Origin: Rothia sp035916755
Lineage (GTDB): Bacteria; Actinomycetota; Actinomycetes; Actinomycetales; Micrococcaceae
Direction of reading: 5' to 3'
NCBI RefSeq assembly: GCF_035916755.1
Contig: NZ_JAYWIX010000006.1
Span: 1-64,000, forward strand
DNA length: 64,000 nucleotides
Numbering within the stretch: the stretch's first letter is position 1; each line of letters begins with the position of its first letter. Positions 7,545-16,192 of this stretch are shown piece after piece. A program made the translations under genes and the position numbers. The notes below the pieces were generated by a model. It ran no database searches and had not been told where the DNA came from. It saw only the letters and a list, made by a program, of their open reading frames with translations.

Positions 7545-7892
7545 CTAGAGGGCTACGAAAGTGACGGCAAGACCGTCCTTCTCACCAAAACGCTCCAGGT
7601 GGCGGCCCAGCACACCCTCAAGGCGCTCGCGCCCCTCGGGGGTTGCAGCGTAGGCCAGCAAAACAAGACGGTCGGTGCCGTCCACTTCTTGCACCAACAC
7701 ATCGCCGTAGCCACCGAAGTTGCCATCACGGTTGAAGGTCAGGCGGTGGCCGCCCGCAACTTCTTCAACCGTGATCTTGTGCCCGAAGTGGCTAGCAAGC
7801 TGCTTGGCATAGCGGGCGGGGCGGTCGGTGAGGACGACGGCGCACGAGCGGGCGGCCATAGTCTCAATAGGGGGGTAGGCAGTGGATTCCAC
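7545..7892 (-). CDS. DUF2218 domain protein
   Basis: A 115-residue protein with the DUF2218 pattern: 'DRPARYAKQLASHFGHKI', a central Gly-rich 'FNRDGNFGGYGDVLV', then 'ERLEGVLGRHLERFG'. The family is often found near siderophore or iron genes, but its biochemical role is unknown. GTG at 7892 has an AGAGG ribosome-binding site; an internal ATG at 7859 is an alternative start. A 14-bp iron-box-like palindrome lies 21 nt upstream. It is 69 nt from the DUF6457 gene and may or may not be co-transcribed with it. Confidence 0.8.
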   Translation of the reverse strand: MESTAYPPIETMAARSCAVVLTDRPARYAKQLASHFGHKITVEEVAGGHRLTFNRDGNFGGYGDVLVQEVDGTDRLVLLAYAATPEGRERLEGVLGRHLERFGEKDGLAVTFVAL

Positions 7893-7912
7893 AGTTAGCC
7901 TCTCACAAGAAG

Positions 7913-7926
7913 TTAGGTCTACCTAA
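7913..7926. promoter_or_regulatory. Iron-box-like palindrome TTAGGTCTACCTAA
   Basis: Perfect TTAGGT-CT-ACCTAA between the divergent DUF2218 and pyruvyl transferase genes. The arms match those of DtxR/IdeR boxes, but the spacer is 2 nt instead of 7, so the canonical 19-bp site is not fully met. Iron control of the DUF2218 gene is a tentative inference. Confidence 0.35.
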
Positions 7927-8056
7927 AATACTAGGGAAGGAAACCGCCAGCCACAAGCCCACCTTCAGGCAAGAATCACAGGGGCCAGGCACAAAAGCTA
8001 CTAATATCTTCCATAAAGCCCACACCCTACCACCTGCACCCCACAGGAGTTACCCC

Positions 8057-9259
8057 ATGCTCACCAAGTTCCTCCGTCTCAGAAGCTCAACCTCCCAGAC
8101 CGCCCCCGAAGACACCAGCCAGGGGCAGGGGGCAGAACCCGGCCGTCCTATCTACCTGATTTCCATGGCCTCCTGGCCCAACTACGGCGACGAACTCATC
8201 ACCCTGCGCTGGCTCCAACACCTAGCAGTCACCCACCCCACCACCGACATCTGGCTCGATGTGCGCGAACCCGGCCTAGCCTCCTCTCTCTTTGCCGGTC
8301 TCCACCCCCGCCTGCACATCACCAACACCATCTTCCGGGCCCTCCACGAACACCTGAACGGCGACCCCCGAACCCCGGCAGATAAGGTCAAAGACCTCGG
8401 GTCCCCCAGATACGACCTGGGCCTACTAGACCTACGCTCAGCAGGTAGCATCCACCTCCTCGGAGGCGGCTACATCAACCACTTCTGGGCCGACCACCTC
8501 CACATCGTCCAGGCCATGCGGGCAGCCCGTGACATCTCCGGCGCCAAACTCTACGCCACCGGCCAAGGACTCATGCCCTTCGCCGGCGAACACTTCGCAG
8601 ACTTCGACCACGTCAGCGTCCGCGACACCCCCAGCGCCCACGCCCTCAACCAAGAAGTTGGCCTCGACGACGCCTACCTCCTGCCACCAGCACACCACCT
8701 CTCCCAACCCCTCCCCCAGCTCATCCCCCAAGAAACTGACCTCTACATCTGCCTCCAAAGCGACACCCTAGACCCAGGAGCCCACCAACACCTCATCAAC
8801 CTCACCCGCCAACAGATCCTCGCCCTCGGTATCCCCCGCCACCGCACCTACTACCTAGAAGCCATCCCCGGTGACGACCGCCCCGGCTACCAAGCCCTAG
8901 CTGACCTCATAGCCGACGACGGCTTCATCCCCTTCGCCCACTTCTGGCGGGCAGGCTTCACCTTCGCACCCCACCAGGTATGGATCACCTCCCGCTTCCA
9001 CCACCACGTCATGGCCTCAGCCCACGGGGCCCGCGGGATCGCTCTTAGCGGTAAAAAGGGCTACTACGACGTCAAACACAGCTCCATCAGTGACCTAGGT
9101 AGCAAATGGCCCATCCTCACAGCCAACACCGCCGCAGACCAGACCCCCTACCAGCTGAAGGACCTGCCTGCCCCCGCCGACTTCACCCCCATCGTCACCG
9201 CAAAACAGGCTGAAGCCCACATGCTCTACCCCTCCGTCCGCCCCGCAAACATAGCGTAA
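8057..9259 (+). CDS. Polysaccharide pyruvyl transferase family protein
   Basis: The 400-residue protein shows the family signature near the N-terminus (YLISMASWPNYGDELITLRWLQ), a central 'SIHLLGGGYINHFW' and a C-terminal 'VWITSRFHHHVMASAHGARGIALS'. Family members add pyruvyl ketals to cell-surface glycans using phosphoenolpyruvate, or have a related transfer role (WcaK/CsaB superfamily). It stands alone with a good ribosome-binding site (AGGAG) and no other glycan genes beside it, so the acceptor is unknown. Its third-position C bias is extreme. Confidence 0.8.
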   Translation: MLTKFLRLRSSTSQTAPEDTSQGQGAEPGRPIYLISMASWPNYGDELITLRWLQHLAVTHPTTDIWLDVREPGLASSLFAGLHPRLHITNTIFRALHEHLNGDPRTPADKVKDLGSPRYDLGLLDLRSAGSIHLLGGGYINHFWADHLHIVQAMRAARDISGAKLYATGQGLMPFAGEHFADFDHVSVRDTPSAHALNQEVGLDDAYLLPPAHHLSQPLPQLIPQETDLYICLQSDTLDPGAHQHLINLTRQQILALGIPRHRTYYLEAIPGDDRPGYQALADLIADDGFIPFAHFWRAGFTFAPHQVWITSRFHHHVMASAHGARGIALSGKKGYYDVKHSSISDLGSKWPILTANTAADQTPYQLKDLPAPADFTPIVTAKQAEAHMLYPSVRPANIA

Positions 9260-9352
9260 ACTAGGTAGGTACATCAGCGTCCGCACCAAAGGACGGCATA
9301 CTTTCATTTCTGGGCCACACAAACCCACACGAGTATCTACGGATTTTCACGA

Positions 9353-10831
9353 ATGTCTTCTGAGAACACCGCGGCTCACAAACCCGCACCTTCAGCGCCC
9401 ACCAGCGCCATCGACCGCTACTTCAAAATCACCGAACGCGGCTCCACCCTCTCCACCGAAGTCCGCGGTGGCCTAGCGACCTTCTTCGCCATGGCCTACA
9501 TCGTGGTGCTCAACCCCCTCATCCTGGGCCTCGGCCTCGACGGCGCAGGCAATGCCCTCGGCGTCGAGCGCGTTGCTGCAGCAACCGCACTGGTGGCGGG
9601 CGTCCTGACCATCATCATGGGCCTCTGGGCCAAGCAGCCCTTCGCCATGGCGGCAGGTCTGGGCGTCAACGCCCTGCTGGCCTCCACCATCGCAACCACC
9701 CCCAACCTAACCTGGCCCCAGATTATGGGCCTGGTCGTCTGGGCCGGTATCGTCATGGCCATCCTGGTGCTCACCGGCTTCCGCCGCGCCGTCTTCGACG
9801 CCGTCCCCGAATCGCTCAAGACCGCCATCGTGGTCGGTATCGGCCTGTTCATCTCCCTGATTGGCCTGGTCAACGCGGGTATCGTCCGCCGTATGCCCGA
9901 TGCTGCCGGCACCACCGTGCCCGTCTCCTTCGGCGCGGGTGGCCACCTGCAGGGTTGGCCTATCTTCGTCTTCCTCTTCGGACTCTTCCTCACCATCGCC
10001 CTCTTCATCCGCAACGTGCGCGGCGCGATTCTGATTGGTGTGGTCGCCTCAACCATCCTGGCAATCGTGCTAGAGAAGGTCTGGCCCTCCGGCTCCTCCA
10101 TGGACTCAGCCACCGGCTGGTCCCTCATGATCCCCGGCATCCCCACCCAGTGGATCGGCCACCCCGACCTCTCCCTGCTGGGCTCCGTTGATATGGTCGG
10201 TGCTTTCTCCGGTTCATCCCTGGGCGCCCTGGGCGCAACCATGCTCATGTTCGCTATCCTGCTGGCTGTCTTCTTCGATGTTATGGGCACCTCCGTGGGT
10301 CTGGCCTCCGAGGCTGGCACCATCGACGAAGACGGCAAGATTGAGAACATCGATAAGGTGCTACTGATTGATGCTGCCGGTTCCGTACTCGGTGGTGGCT
10401 CATCGTCCTCAGCCCACCAGATTTTCGTGGAATCCGCCACTGGTATCGGTGAAGGTGCCCGCACCGGCTTCGCCAACATCGTCACCGGTGCCCTCTTCCT
10501 GCTGGCTGTCTTCATCTCCCCGCTGGTATCCATCGTGCCCTTCGAGGCTGTAGCCCCCGCCCTGGTGGTCGTGGGCTTCCTGATGGTCCGCCAGGCTGTT
10601 CACATCGACTGGACCGACTGGGGCCTGGGCATTCCCGCCTTCCTCACCATCATCATGATGCCCTTCACCTACTCCATCGCGGACGGTATCGGTGCCGGCT
10701 TCGTCGCCTTCACCTTTATCCGCCTGGTACAGGGTCGCGGCAAGGAAGTACACCCGATTATGTACATCGTTTCAGCCGCCTTCCTGGTCTTCTTCGGCAT
10801 GGGAGTGATTGAGGGGTGGCTGCACACCTAG
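9353..10831 (+). CDS. NCS2 family nucleobase permease (AzgA-like)
   Basis: A 492-residue integral membrane protein with about 12-14 hydrophobic segments. Family markers include 'EVRGGLATFFAMAYIVVLNPLILG' at the N-terminus and 'GSVLGGGSSSSAHQIFVESATGIGEGARTGFANI' in the middle, typical of AzgA/PbuG hypoxanthine-guanine-adenine permeases that import purines with protons. No guanine riboswitch is visible in the 93 nt upstream. There is no clear Shine-Dalgarno before the ATG. A nested inverted repeat follows the stop. Confidence 0.9.
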   Translation: MSSENTAAHKPAPSAPTSAIDRYFKITERGSTLSTEVRGGLATFFAMAYIVVLNPLILGLGLDGAGNALGVERVAAATALVAGVLTIIMGLWAKQPFAMAAGLGVNALLASTIATTPNLTWPQIMGLVVWAGIVMAILVLTGFRRAVFDAVPESLKTAIVVGIGLFISLIGLVNAGIVRRMPDAAGTTVPVSFGAGGHLQGWPIFVFLFGLFLTIALFIRNVRGAILIGVVASTILAIVLEKVWPSGSSMDSATGWSLMIPGIPTQWIGHPDLSLLGSVDMVGAFSGSSLGALGATMLMFAILLAVFFDVMGTSVGLASEAGTIDEDGKIENIDKVLLIDAAGSVLGGGSSSSAHQIFVESATGIGEGARTGFANIVTGALFLLAVFISPLVSIVPFEAVAPALVVVGFLMVRQAVHIDWTDWGLGIPAFLTIIMMPFTYSIADGIGAGFVAFTFIRLVQGRGKEVHPIMYIVSAAFLVFFGMGVIEGWLHT

Positions 10832-10850
10832 CCCTCTCCCCTTTCCTAAG

Positions 10851-10918
10851 TACCCCAGTTGTGGTGCAGTTACCCCGGTTTTTACCTGGGGTAGTCGCAC
10901 TAAAACTGGGGTATTTCT
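10851..10918. terminator. Nested inverted repeats after the NCS2 permease
   Basis: Outer arms TACCCCAGTT (10851-10860) and AACTGGGGTA (10904-10913) enclose an inner pair TACCCC/GGGGTA (10871-10893). Short T runs follow. Likely terminator of the permease gene; the double use of the TACCCC half-site is unusual. Confidence 0.55.
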
Positions 10919-11012
10919 GTAAGCAGCGCGGACGGGCGGCGGTAGGCCCTTGATGCAAGGCTGGTTCGCTGAGGGCAGGCGGGTTCCCCCGCTCACCTGT
11001 TTTAATGGAGGC

Positions 11013-11435
11013 ATGCTTGAACCCGATACCCGCTGCCCCTGCGGCACCGGCGAAACCTACGGCGCCTGCTGCGGCCGTTACCACTCCCGTTTTGCCCAGA
11101 CCGGCAAACTAACAGCCCCCACCCCCGAGGCGCTGATGCGCTCCCGCTTCAGCGCCTTTGCGGCGGGCCTGCCCGACTACCTACTGGCCACCTGGCACCC
11201 GAGCACGCGGCCGGCGTCCTTACCCCTCGACGACAGCCTGCGCTGGTACCGCCTCGATATTCTCAGCACGGCAGGTGGCCCCTTTGACAGTGCCGGCGGC
11301 GTAGAGTTCGCCGCCTACTACAGGTCAGTGCCGGGGACGCCGGAGGGCGAGCGGGTACGCGGGGTACAGACCGAGATCTCCCGCTTCACCAAGGACGGCG
11401 GGGTGTGGTTTTACGTGGACGGTGAGGTCAGCTAG
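11013..11435 (+). CDS. YchJ family protein (SEC-C motif)
   Basis: A 140-residue protein beginning MLEPDTRCPCGTGETYGACCGRYH, the Cys-rich zinc-binding SEC-C type motif, followed by 'EALMRSRFSAFAAGLPDYLLATWHPSTRP' typical of the YchJ/UPF0225 family. The function of the family is unknown. ATG at 11013 was chosen because of the preceding GGAG at proper spacing. It is convergent with the spermidine-synthase-like gene, with a shared terminator between them. Confidence 0.9.
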   Translation: MLEPDTRCPCGTGETYGACCGRYHSRFAQTGKLTAPTPEALMRSRFSAFAAGLPDYLLATWHPSTRPASLPLDDSLRWYRLDILSTAGGPFDSAGGVEFAAYYRSVPGTPEGERVRGVQTEISRFTKDGGVWFYVDGEVS

Positions 11436-11449
11436 ACCCGGCAGACTTT

Positions 11450-11515
11450 TCGCCCTATTCCTTTTCTCATGACCCTAGGGATTATCTCGGGGTGAAGAGA
11501 GAAGGAATAGGGCGA
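11450..11515. terminator. Bidirectional terminator between convergent genes
   Basis: 14-nt perfect arms TCGCCCTATTCCTT (11450-11463) and AAGGAATAGGGCGA (11502-11515), with the loop between them, separating the stop codons of the YchJ gene and the minus-strand methyltransferase-like gene. Confidence 0.7.
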
Positions 11516-11520
11516 TTACC

Positions 11521-12390
11521 TTATTGGGCGTCGCGGCGCGGGGTAGCTGAACGGGCGAAGTCGCGTACCCAGGCGTCGTCCTTGTATTGGGCAGGTACCC
11601 CGCCGCCTAGCAGGCGCTTAGTGATGGCGGCGGTGGCCAGGTCACCGGCTACCGGCAGCGGCGCGTGGGAGCCGGCGATAATGACGTTTCCCTTGCGCCG
11701 CCCCTTGAGCATGGCCGGGTCGGCCACAATGCAGGTGTGTTCAAAAACCTGGGCGATAGCGGCCGCTTCGGCCCGGGCCCCGGCCAGGGAGCGGTCGTCG
11801 CCGCAGTTGATGATGTAGAGCCCGTTCGGAGCCAGCGAGCGCTCGGCCAACTGAGTGAATTCGAGGGTGGTAAGCGGCTCCGGGGTGATGTAGCCTGCGA
11901 AGACGTCGCGGATGATGATGTCGCGTGAGGCCGGGGCGAACCCTTCGGTGACTGCCCGGGCTTCGCCCACCCTGATTTTGATGGTGGGGGCTTTGGGCAG
12001 GTCGAACCATTCGCGCACGTAGGCGGCGAGTTTGCCGTCGAGTTCGACGACGGTGTTGTGGGAGGCCGGGTAGACGTCGGCCAGGTAGCGGGCCATGGAG
12101 CAGGCTCCGCCGCCCAGGTGGGTGATGCGGAGTTTGGTCGGGTCGAGGTGGGCGTCGACGAAGGGTTCGACGACGGCGACGAGCCAGCGCATGTATTCGA
12201 AGTCGAGTTCGCGGGGCTGGCCCAGCACGATGTGGGAGGATTCCATGCCGTTGATTTCGAGTACCCAGCCGCCGGGGGTGTAGTCGTCTTCGATGAGTTC
12301 GGCGATGCCGGTGTCGATGGGATAGGTGCCTTCAACGAGGGCTTCGGGGGTTTCTACCTGTTTTTTGGGGGTTCGTCTGCGTTTTGCCAC
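11521..12390 (-). CDS. Spermidine synthase-like protein (SAM-fold), paralogue A
   Basis: The 289-residue protein has the polyamine synthase/methyltransferase fold: 'ITHLGGGACSMARYLADVYP' (motif I, cofactor binding), 'VVELDGKLAAYVREWFDL' (post I acidic residue) and 'DIIIRDVFAGYITPEPLTT' where true spermidine synthases have their catalytic Asp. Actinobacterial proteins of this type are annotated as spermidine synthase but often lack proven activity. It begins with a basic tail (MAKRRRTPKKQ). A paralogue lies at 21939-22748. GTG start. Confidence 0.8.
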   Translation of the reverse strand: MAKRRRTPKKQVETPEALVEGTYPIDTGIAELIEDDYTPGGWVLEINGMESSHIVLGQPRELDFEYMRWLVAVVEPFVDAHLDPTKLRITHLGGGACSMARYLADVYPASHNTVVELDGKLAAYVREWFDLPKAPTIKIRVGEARAVTEGFAPASRDIIIRDVFAGYITPEPLTTLEFTQLAERSLAPNGLYIINCGDDRSLAGARAEAAAIAQVFEHTCIVADPAMLKGRRKGNVIIAGSHAPLPVAGDLATAAITKRLLGGGVPAQYKDDAWVRDFARSATPRRDAQ

Positions 12391-12474
12391 CCCTCTAGCC
12401 TAGTGGGTGGGGCGGGCTCTGCGGGGCTTGCTAGAGTGAGAGGGCAGTGACAGTAGGTGAAAGGACGGACACGC

Positions 12475-13089
12475 GTGGGTTTTGTAGCTGATGGCAGGTA
12501 TGTGGTGGCGCCGGTGGGCGCTGAAGACGCCGAGAAGTATGTTGACCTGCAGCTGCGGTGCCTGGCAGAGACCTATAACGGGCTGGTAGACCCCGGTTTT
12601 GGGGCCCGACAGGCGGCCAGCCGGGACAGCTGGTTGGAAGAGTTTGCTGAGAATATCGCACCGCCCGGTGCCCGCGCCTTTTTTGCCTACGAAAATCCGG
12701 CCTGGACGCCCGCCGGTGGTCTGAGCTGCGCGGTGGGAGGAGAGATTGATTGGGACGCTCCTGTCGGTTTTGCCCTGTCCCGCCCCGGCCCCCTGGCCTG
12801 GGAGCTAGAGATTGGCCTACCCCCGGTTGATGAGGGGACGCGGGAGCTCACCCACCTTTACACTTTTGCCTCGACTCACGGCACGGGGCTGGGAGCGGCT
12901 CTTTTTGATGCTGTTCTCTACCCTGATGAACCTGCTTACCTCTGGTACATCGTGGGCAATGAGCGGGCTCGGAAGTTTTATGGCCGCCGGGGCTTTAAGG
13001 ACGAGAGACTCCCCATCGATTGCGGTGGCGCCTGGGGCACCGCGCGAACAGCCCGTATGTACCGCGGGCTGATACTGCCTTCGCAATAA
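12475..13089 (+). CDS. GNAT family N-acetyltransferase
   Basis: A 204-residue protein with the GNAT C-terminal core: 'ELTHLYTFASTHGTGLGAALFDAVL' (motif A, acetyl-CoA pyrophosphate loop with the G-x-G-x-G/A variant GTGLGAAL) and 'YLWYIVGNERARKFYGRRGFKDE' (motif B). The substrate cannot be predicted. GTG at 12475 has AAAGGA upstream and is preferred to the GTG at 12457. The gene is divergent from the methyltransferase-like gene with about 85 nt between them. Confidence 0.85.
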   Translation: MGFVADGRYVVAPVGAEDAEKYVDLQLRCLAETYNGLVDPGFGARQAASRDSWLEEFAENIAPPGARAFFAYENPAWTPAGGLSCAVGGEIDWDAPVGFALSRPGPLAWELEIGLPPVDEGTRELTHLYTFASTHGTGLGAALFDAVLYPDEPAYLWYIVGNERARKFYGRRGFKDERLPIDCGGAWGTARTARMYRGLILPSQ

Positions 13090-13115
13090 GAGGGGTTCAA
13101 GCTTTTCTCCACTCC

Positions 13116-13147
13116 CACAAAATACTTTACTTTGAAAGTATTGTGTG
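13116..13147. promoter_or_regulatory. Inverted repeat operator before the hydroquinone reductase-like gene
   Basis: Arms CACAAAATACTTT and AAAGTATTGTGTG match at 12 of 13 positions around a 6-nt spacer, 13 nt upstream of the ATG. The TACTTT...AAAGTA core resembles sites of HxlR/MarR-type redox or quinone-sensing repressors (family knowledge). No such regulator is adjacent, so this is a candidate trans-acting site. Confidence 0.5.
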
Positions 13148-13160
13148 AGAGGGTGGAAGC

Positions 13161-14249
13161 ATGAGCACCACCGAACAGACCGAACACTCAACCCGCGGCT
13201 CCTATGTACATGCTGGGGAAGAATACAACCGCGATACCACCTACATTGAAGACCGCATTGTCGCAGACCCCGTCGCTACTGCCCAGCTTGACCCCAACCA
13301 CCAGCTCTGGCCGGTCAAGCCCGGAGCCTACCGCCTGGTAGCCGCCCGCGCCTGCCCCTGGGCTAACCGCACCCTGATCGTCCGCCGTCTGCTAGGTCTC
13401 GAAGATGCTCTCTCCGTTGGCCTACCCGGCCCCACCCACGACGCCCGCTCCTGGACCTTTGACCTCGATGAAGACGGCAAAGACCCGGTGCTGGGTATTG
13501 AGCGCCTGCAGCAGGCCTACTTTGCCCGCTTCCCCGACTACCCCCGCGGCATTACCGTGCCCGCCATCGTCGATATTGAATCAGGTGGCGTTATCACCAA
13601 TAACTTCCCGCAGATTACCGAGGACTTCTCGAAAGAGTGGAAGGCTTACCACCGCGAGGGAGCCCCCGACCTGTGGCCTGCCGACCTTGAAGAGGAAATG
13701 CGCGCGGTCATGAAGCGTATCTACACCGAAATCAACAACGGGGTCTACCGCTGCGGTTTCGCTGGCTCACAGGAGACCTACGAGGCAGCCTACGACCGCC
13801 TCTGGACGGCCCTAGACTGGGTTGAAGAGCGCCTGGCAAACCGCCGCTACCTTATGGGGGACCACATCACCGAAGCGGATGTGCGCCTCTTTACCACCCT
13901 GGTACGCTTTGACGCGGTCTACTACAGCCACTTCAAGTGCAACCGCCAGACCCTGGCCTCCATGCCTAATCTCTGGGGCTACGCCCGTGATCTCTTCCAG
14001 ACCCCCGGGTTTGGCGATACCGTGGACTTCCAGCAGATCAAAGAACACTATTTCATTGTTCACGAGGACATCAACCCCACCAGCATCGTGCCCGCCGGCC
14101 CTGACCTTTCCGGCTGGCTGACCCCGCACGGGCGTGAGGCGCTAGGTGGTTCCCCCTTCGATACGGACGCCGGTGCCACCGCCCCTGCCCCGGTACGGGA
14201 AGACGAGCGGGTAGCGTCCGGCCATAACCCCCTCTACCCGGCTGCTTAA
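13161..14249 (+). CDS. Glutathionyl/mycothiyl-hydroquinone reductase-like (Xi-class GST)
   Basis: The 362-residue protein aligns with the YqjG/ECM4 group: 'YRLVAARACPWANRTLIVRRLLGLED' holds the catalytic Cys in a CPWA motif, followed by 'IVDIESGGVITNNFPQITEDF' and the C-terminal helical GST domain 'YLMGDHITEADVRLFTTLVRFDAVYYSHFKCN'. These enzymes reductively remove a thiol from quinone conjugates. Actinobacteria use mycothiol rather than glutathione, so the physiological thiol is probably mycothiol (inference). The inverted repeat just upstream suggests induction by quinones or oxidants. Confidence 0.9.
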   Translation: MSTTEQTEHSTRGSYVHAGEEYNRDTTYIEDRIVADPVATAQLDPNHQLWPVKPGAYRLVAARACPWANRTLIVRRLLGLEDALSVGLPGPTHDARSWTFDLDEDGKDPVLGIERLQQAYFARFPDYPRGITVPAIVDIESGGVITNNFPQITEDFSKEWKAYHREGAPDLWPADLEEEMRAVMKRIYTEINNGVYRCGFAGSQETYEAAYDRLWTALDWVEERLANRRYLMGDHITEADVRLFTTLVRFDAVYYSHFKCNRQTLASMPNLWGYARDLFQTPGFGDTVDFQQIKEHYFIVHEDINPTSIVPAGPDLSGWLTPHGREALGGSPFDTDAGATAPAPVREDERVASGHNPLYPAA

Positions 14250-14267
14250 GCACTTGCCGCTTCGTCC

Positions 14268-14329
14268 GCCTGCTAGCTTGGCTCAGCCCCGGCACCTCAC
14301 TCGGGCGGAGTCGAGCTAGCAGGCAAAAA
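14268..14329. terminator. Stem-loop between convergent genes, overlapping the hydrolase 3' end
   Basis: GCCTGCTAGCT (14268-14278) pairs with AGCTAGCAGGC (14314-14324), followed by AAAAAG; on the minus strand the arm overlaps the last codons of the hydrolase gene. Probable bidirectional terminator. Confidence 0.55.
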
Positions 14330-16192
14330 GACTCTCACCCCCTCATCGATTGCTTCGTCGCTGATGAGGTCACCCACCCCAGCTAGGTTGGTCAGGTTGC
14401 GCACCTGTTGCTGGGCAGTGGGTTCATACACCCGGATACTGTTATCGAGTATGGGTACAGGCGGCTGTTCCCCCACCCCTGGCAAGGTGATAGTGGGGTT
14501 ATAGAGCTGTACACCGCCGATTTCTACCTTGCGCAGCTGAGTATCGAGCCAGCGATCCCCCTTCTGTATCACCTCGGTATCTAAGGTGCGCAGGGCTGAG
14601 TCGGCGTCCTGGTAGAGATCAGAGGGGTTAATGCTGGCGCTATTGATTAAGCGGTTACCCAACCCTATTTTCTGAGCCCCAGCGTGCACAGCGTTACCGA
14701 CTCCCGCTATAGCCATCTGCTCCTGCTCGGTGCGAGTGATGTCAGGCTTCTGGGTCGTGCCAGCGGTAATTGTCGTTTTTACCACGCTATAGCCGCCCAT
14801 CAAGCCCTGCAGCTCGGGTATTACCCGCTCCGTGCCGGGGTTGGCACCCGCTATCTTCACATAGTCCGCGGCCCCGTGAACCGAGGCGCCAGCAGGTCTG
14901 TGCTGCATCACGGTAGACGTATCAGGCGCATAGTCGGGGCGGTCGCCCTGAAGGTAGGGGACGGGGTCACCCTTATACCGGGTATCGACGTGGGTCACCG
15001 ATGCAGGTACCTTGATGTCGTCCACCGGACTACCCTGGGTGATGAGCCCCTTGACCCGGTAGCGGGAACCGAAGGACGTATTGGCCGCGAGCGCACCGGC
15101 AGCTAGCCCGCCCTGGCTGAACCCGGCCAAAATCACCCCGCTGCCCTCAGCCGCCCCTGCCTGCTCTAATGCTCGCTCTACCTGGGTCATCAAAGCCGTG
15201 TACTGCTCCGGGGTGAGATCGGCCCCGTAACCAGAGGTAGCACTACCGGCTGTGCCAGCCCAGGTGTTTGTGCCCCCGCGCCAGGGCTGCAAGAAATCCT
15301 CGCGCTCGCCGTCGCCGTCCGTCCCGGGAATGGTCACCAGGTACTGGGTTTCGCCGGTTTCTGGGTTGTAGAGGGTTTGAACCATGACGTGATCCCAGGC
15401 TCCCTGGTAGTGGGCGGCTTCAAAGAGCTCATCGCCCCGGTTCTCTATACCCTCCATACGCTGGAAGTGCTCGGCAATTCCGCGGGCGCTCAGGGGGAGA
15501 TCCTGCCCGGTGCCGTTGGGTTCAAGACGGGGAATGCTCTTACCTGGGTCTAGGTTATCGACGCGCAGGCTAGGGCTGAGCACATCCGTCATGTCTCGGG
15601 TAGCCCGCAAGCGCCCGGTCGTACCCGTTACCTGCACCAGCTTGTTAAGTCCCTTAGTCGTATCCTGCATGATCTTACGCCCATCGGGAGTAGTGCGAGC
15701 CAGCAGGAAGGCGTCCTTAGCGTAGGTCACCGCCTGCACTGCTCCCCGCTTAACAGCCAGTTTGAACAAGTCAACCCGGTAACCGAAGGCCGACTGCGTG
15801 CCACGCAGCACCGCCATGCCCAGGGTCTGAGCCTGATTTGTCTGGTTAATAACCTGGTTGGCAAAGTTCTCCGCCTGCCGGTAGTTCTCAGCGGCACCCT
15901 GCACGCCCCGGGCTAGGCCCCGCATACCCGCCACCAGGGTGGTGAGTGTTAGGGTGCTGGCACCCAAGGACGCCAGGGCGCGGCTACCTGCCCCCGTCAG
16001 GTCGAGGGAGGCTAAAAGGGCCACACGCGCAGTGAGACCGCCTAGCTCCCGGCTCGCCTCTTCGTACCGCCCAGCCACGGCAGCAAGCTGGTGGGCTAGA
16101 GGCTCTAGCTCAGAGAACTCCACCGAGATACGACCACCCGAGGGCCCTGCCCCCGGGGCACCAGAAACATATGCTGCAACCACGCCTACCAC
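14297..16192 (-). CDS. Alpha/beta hydrolase with N-terminal helical (WXG/ESX-like) region
   Basis: The 631 residues fall into two parts. Residues ~20-200 are helical and Ala/Gln-rich (SELEPLAHQLAAVAGRYEEA..., ENYRQAENFANQVINQTNQAQ), resembling N-terminal targeting regions of type VII secretion substrates. Residues ~255-480 form an alpha/beta hydrolase-like domain with the nucleophile elbow GFSQGG (Ser about 359), 'YLVTIPGTDG' and a later 'HRPAGASVHGAADYV' that may supply the His. There is no Sec signal peptide. The gene overlaps the upstream WXG-like gene by 7 nt. Lipase or esterase activity and secretion are inferred. Confidence 0.65.
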   Translation of the reverse strand: MVGVVAAYVSGAPGAGPSGGRISVEFSELEPLAHQLAAVAGRYEEASRELGGLTARVALLASLDLTGAGSRALASLGASTLTLTTLVAGMRGLARGVQGAAENYRQAENFANQVINQTNQAQTLGMAVLRGTQSAFGYRVDLFKLAVKRGAVQAVTYAKDAFLLARTTPDGRKIMQDTTKGLNKLVQVTGTTGRLRATRDMTDVLSPSLRVDNLDPGKSIPRLEPNGTGQDLPLSARGIAEHFQRMEGIENRGDELFEAAHYQGAWDHVMVQTLYNPETGETQYLVTIPGTDGDGEREDFLQPWRGGTNTWAGTAGSATSGYGADLTPEQYTALMTQVERALEQAGAAEGSGVILAGFSQGGLAAGALAANTSFGSRYRVKGLITQGSPVDDIKVPASVTHVDTRYKGDPVPYLQGDRPDYAPDTSTVMQHRPAGASVHGAADYVKIAGANPGTERVIPELQGLMGGYSVVKTTITAGTTQKPDITRTEQEQMAIAGVGNAVHAGAQKIGLGNRLINSASINPSDLYQDADSALRTLDTEVIQKGDRWLDTQLRKVEIGGVQLYNPTITLPGVGEQPPVPILDNSIRVYEPTAQQQVRNLTNLAGVGDLISDEAIDEGVRVFLPASSTPPE

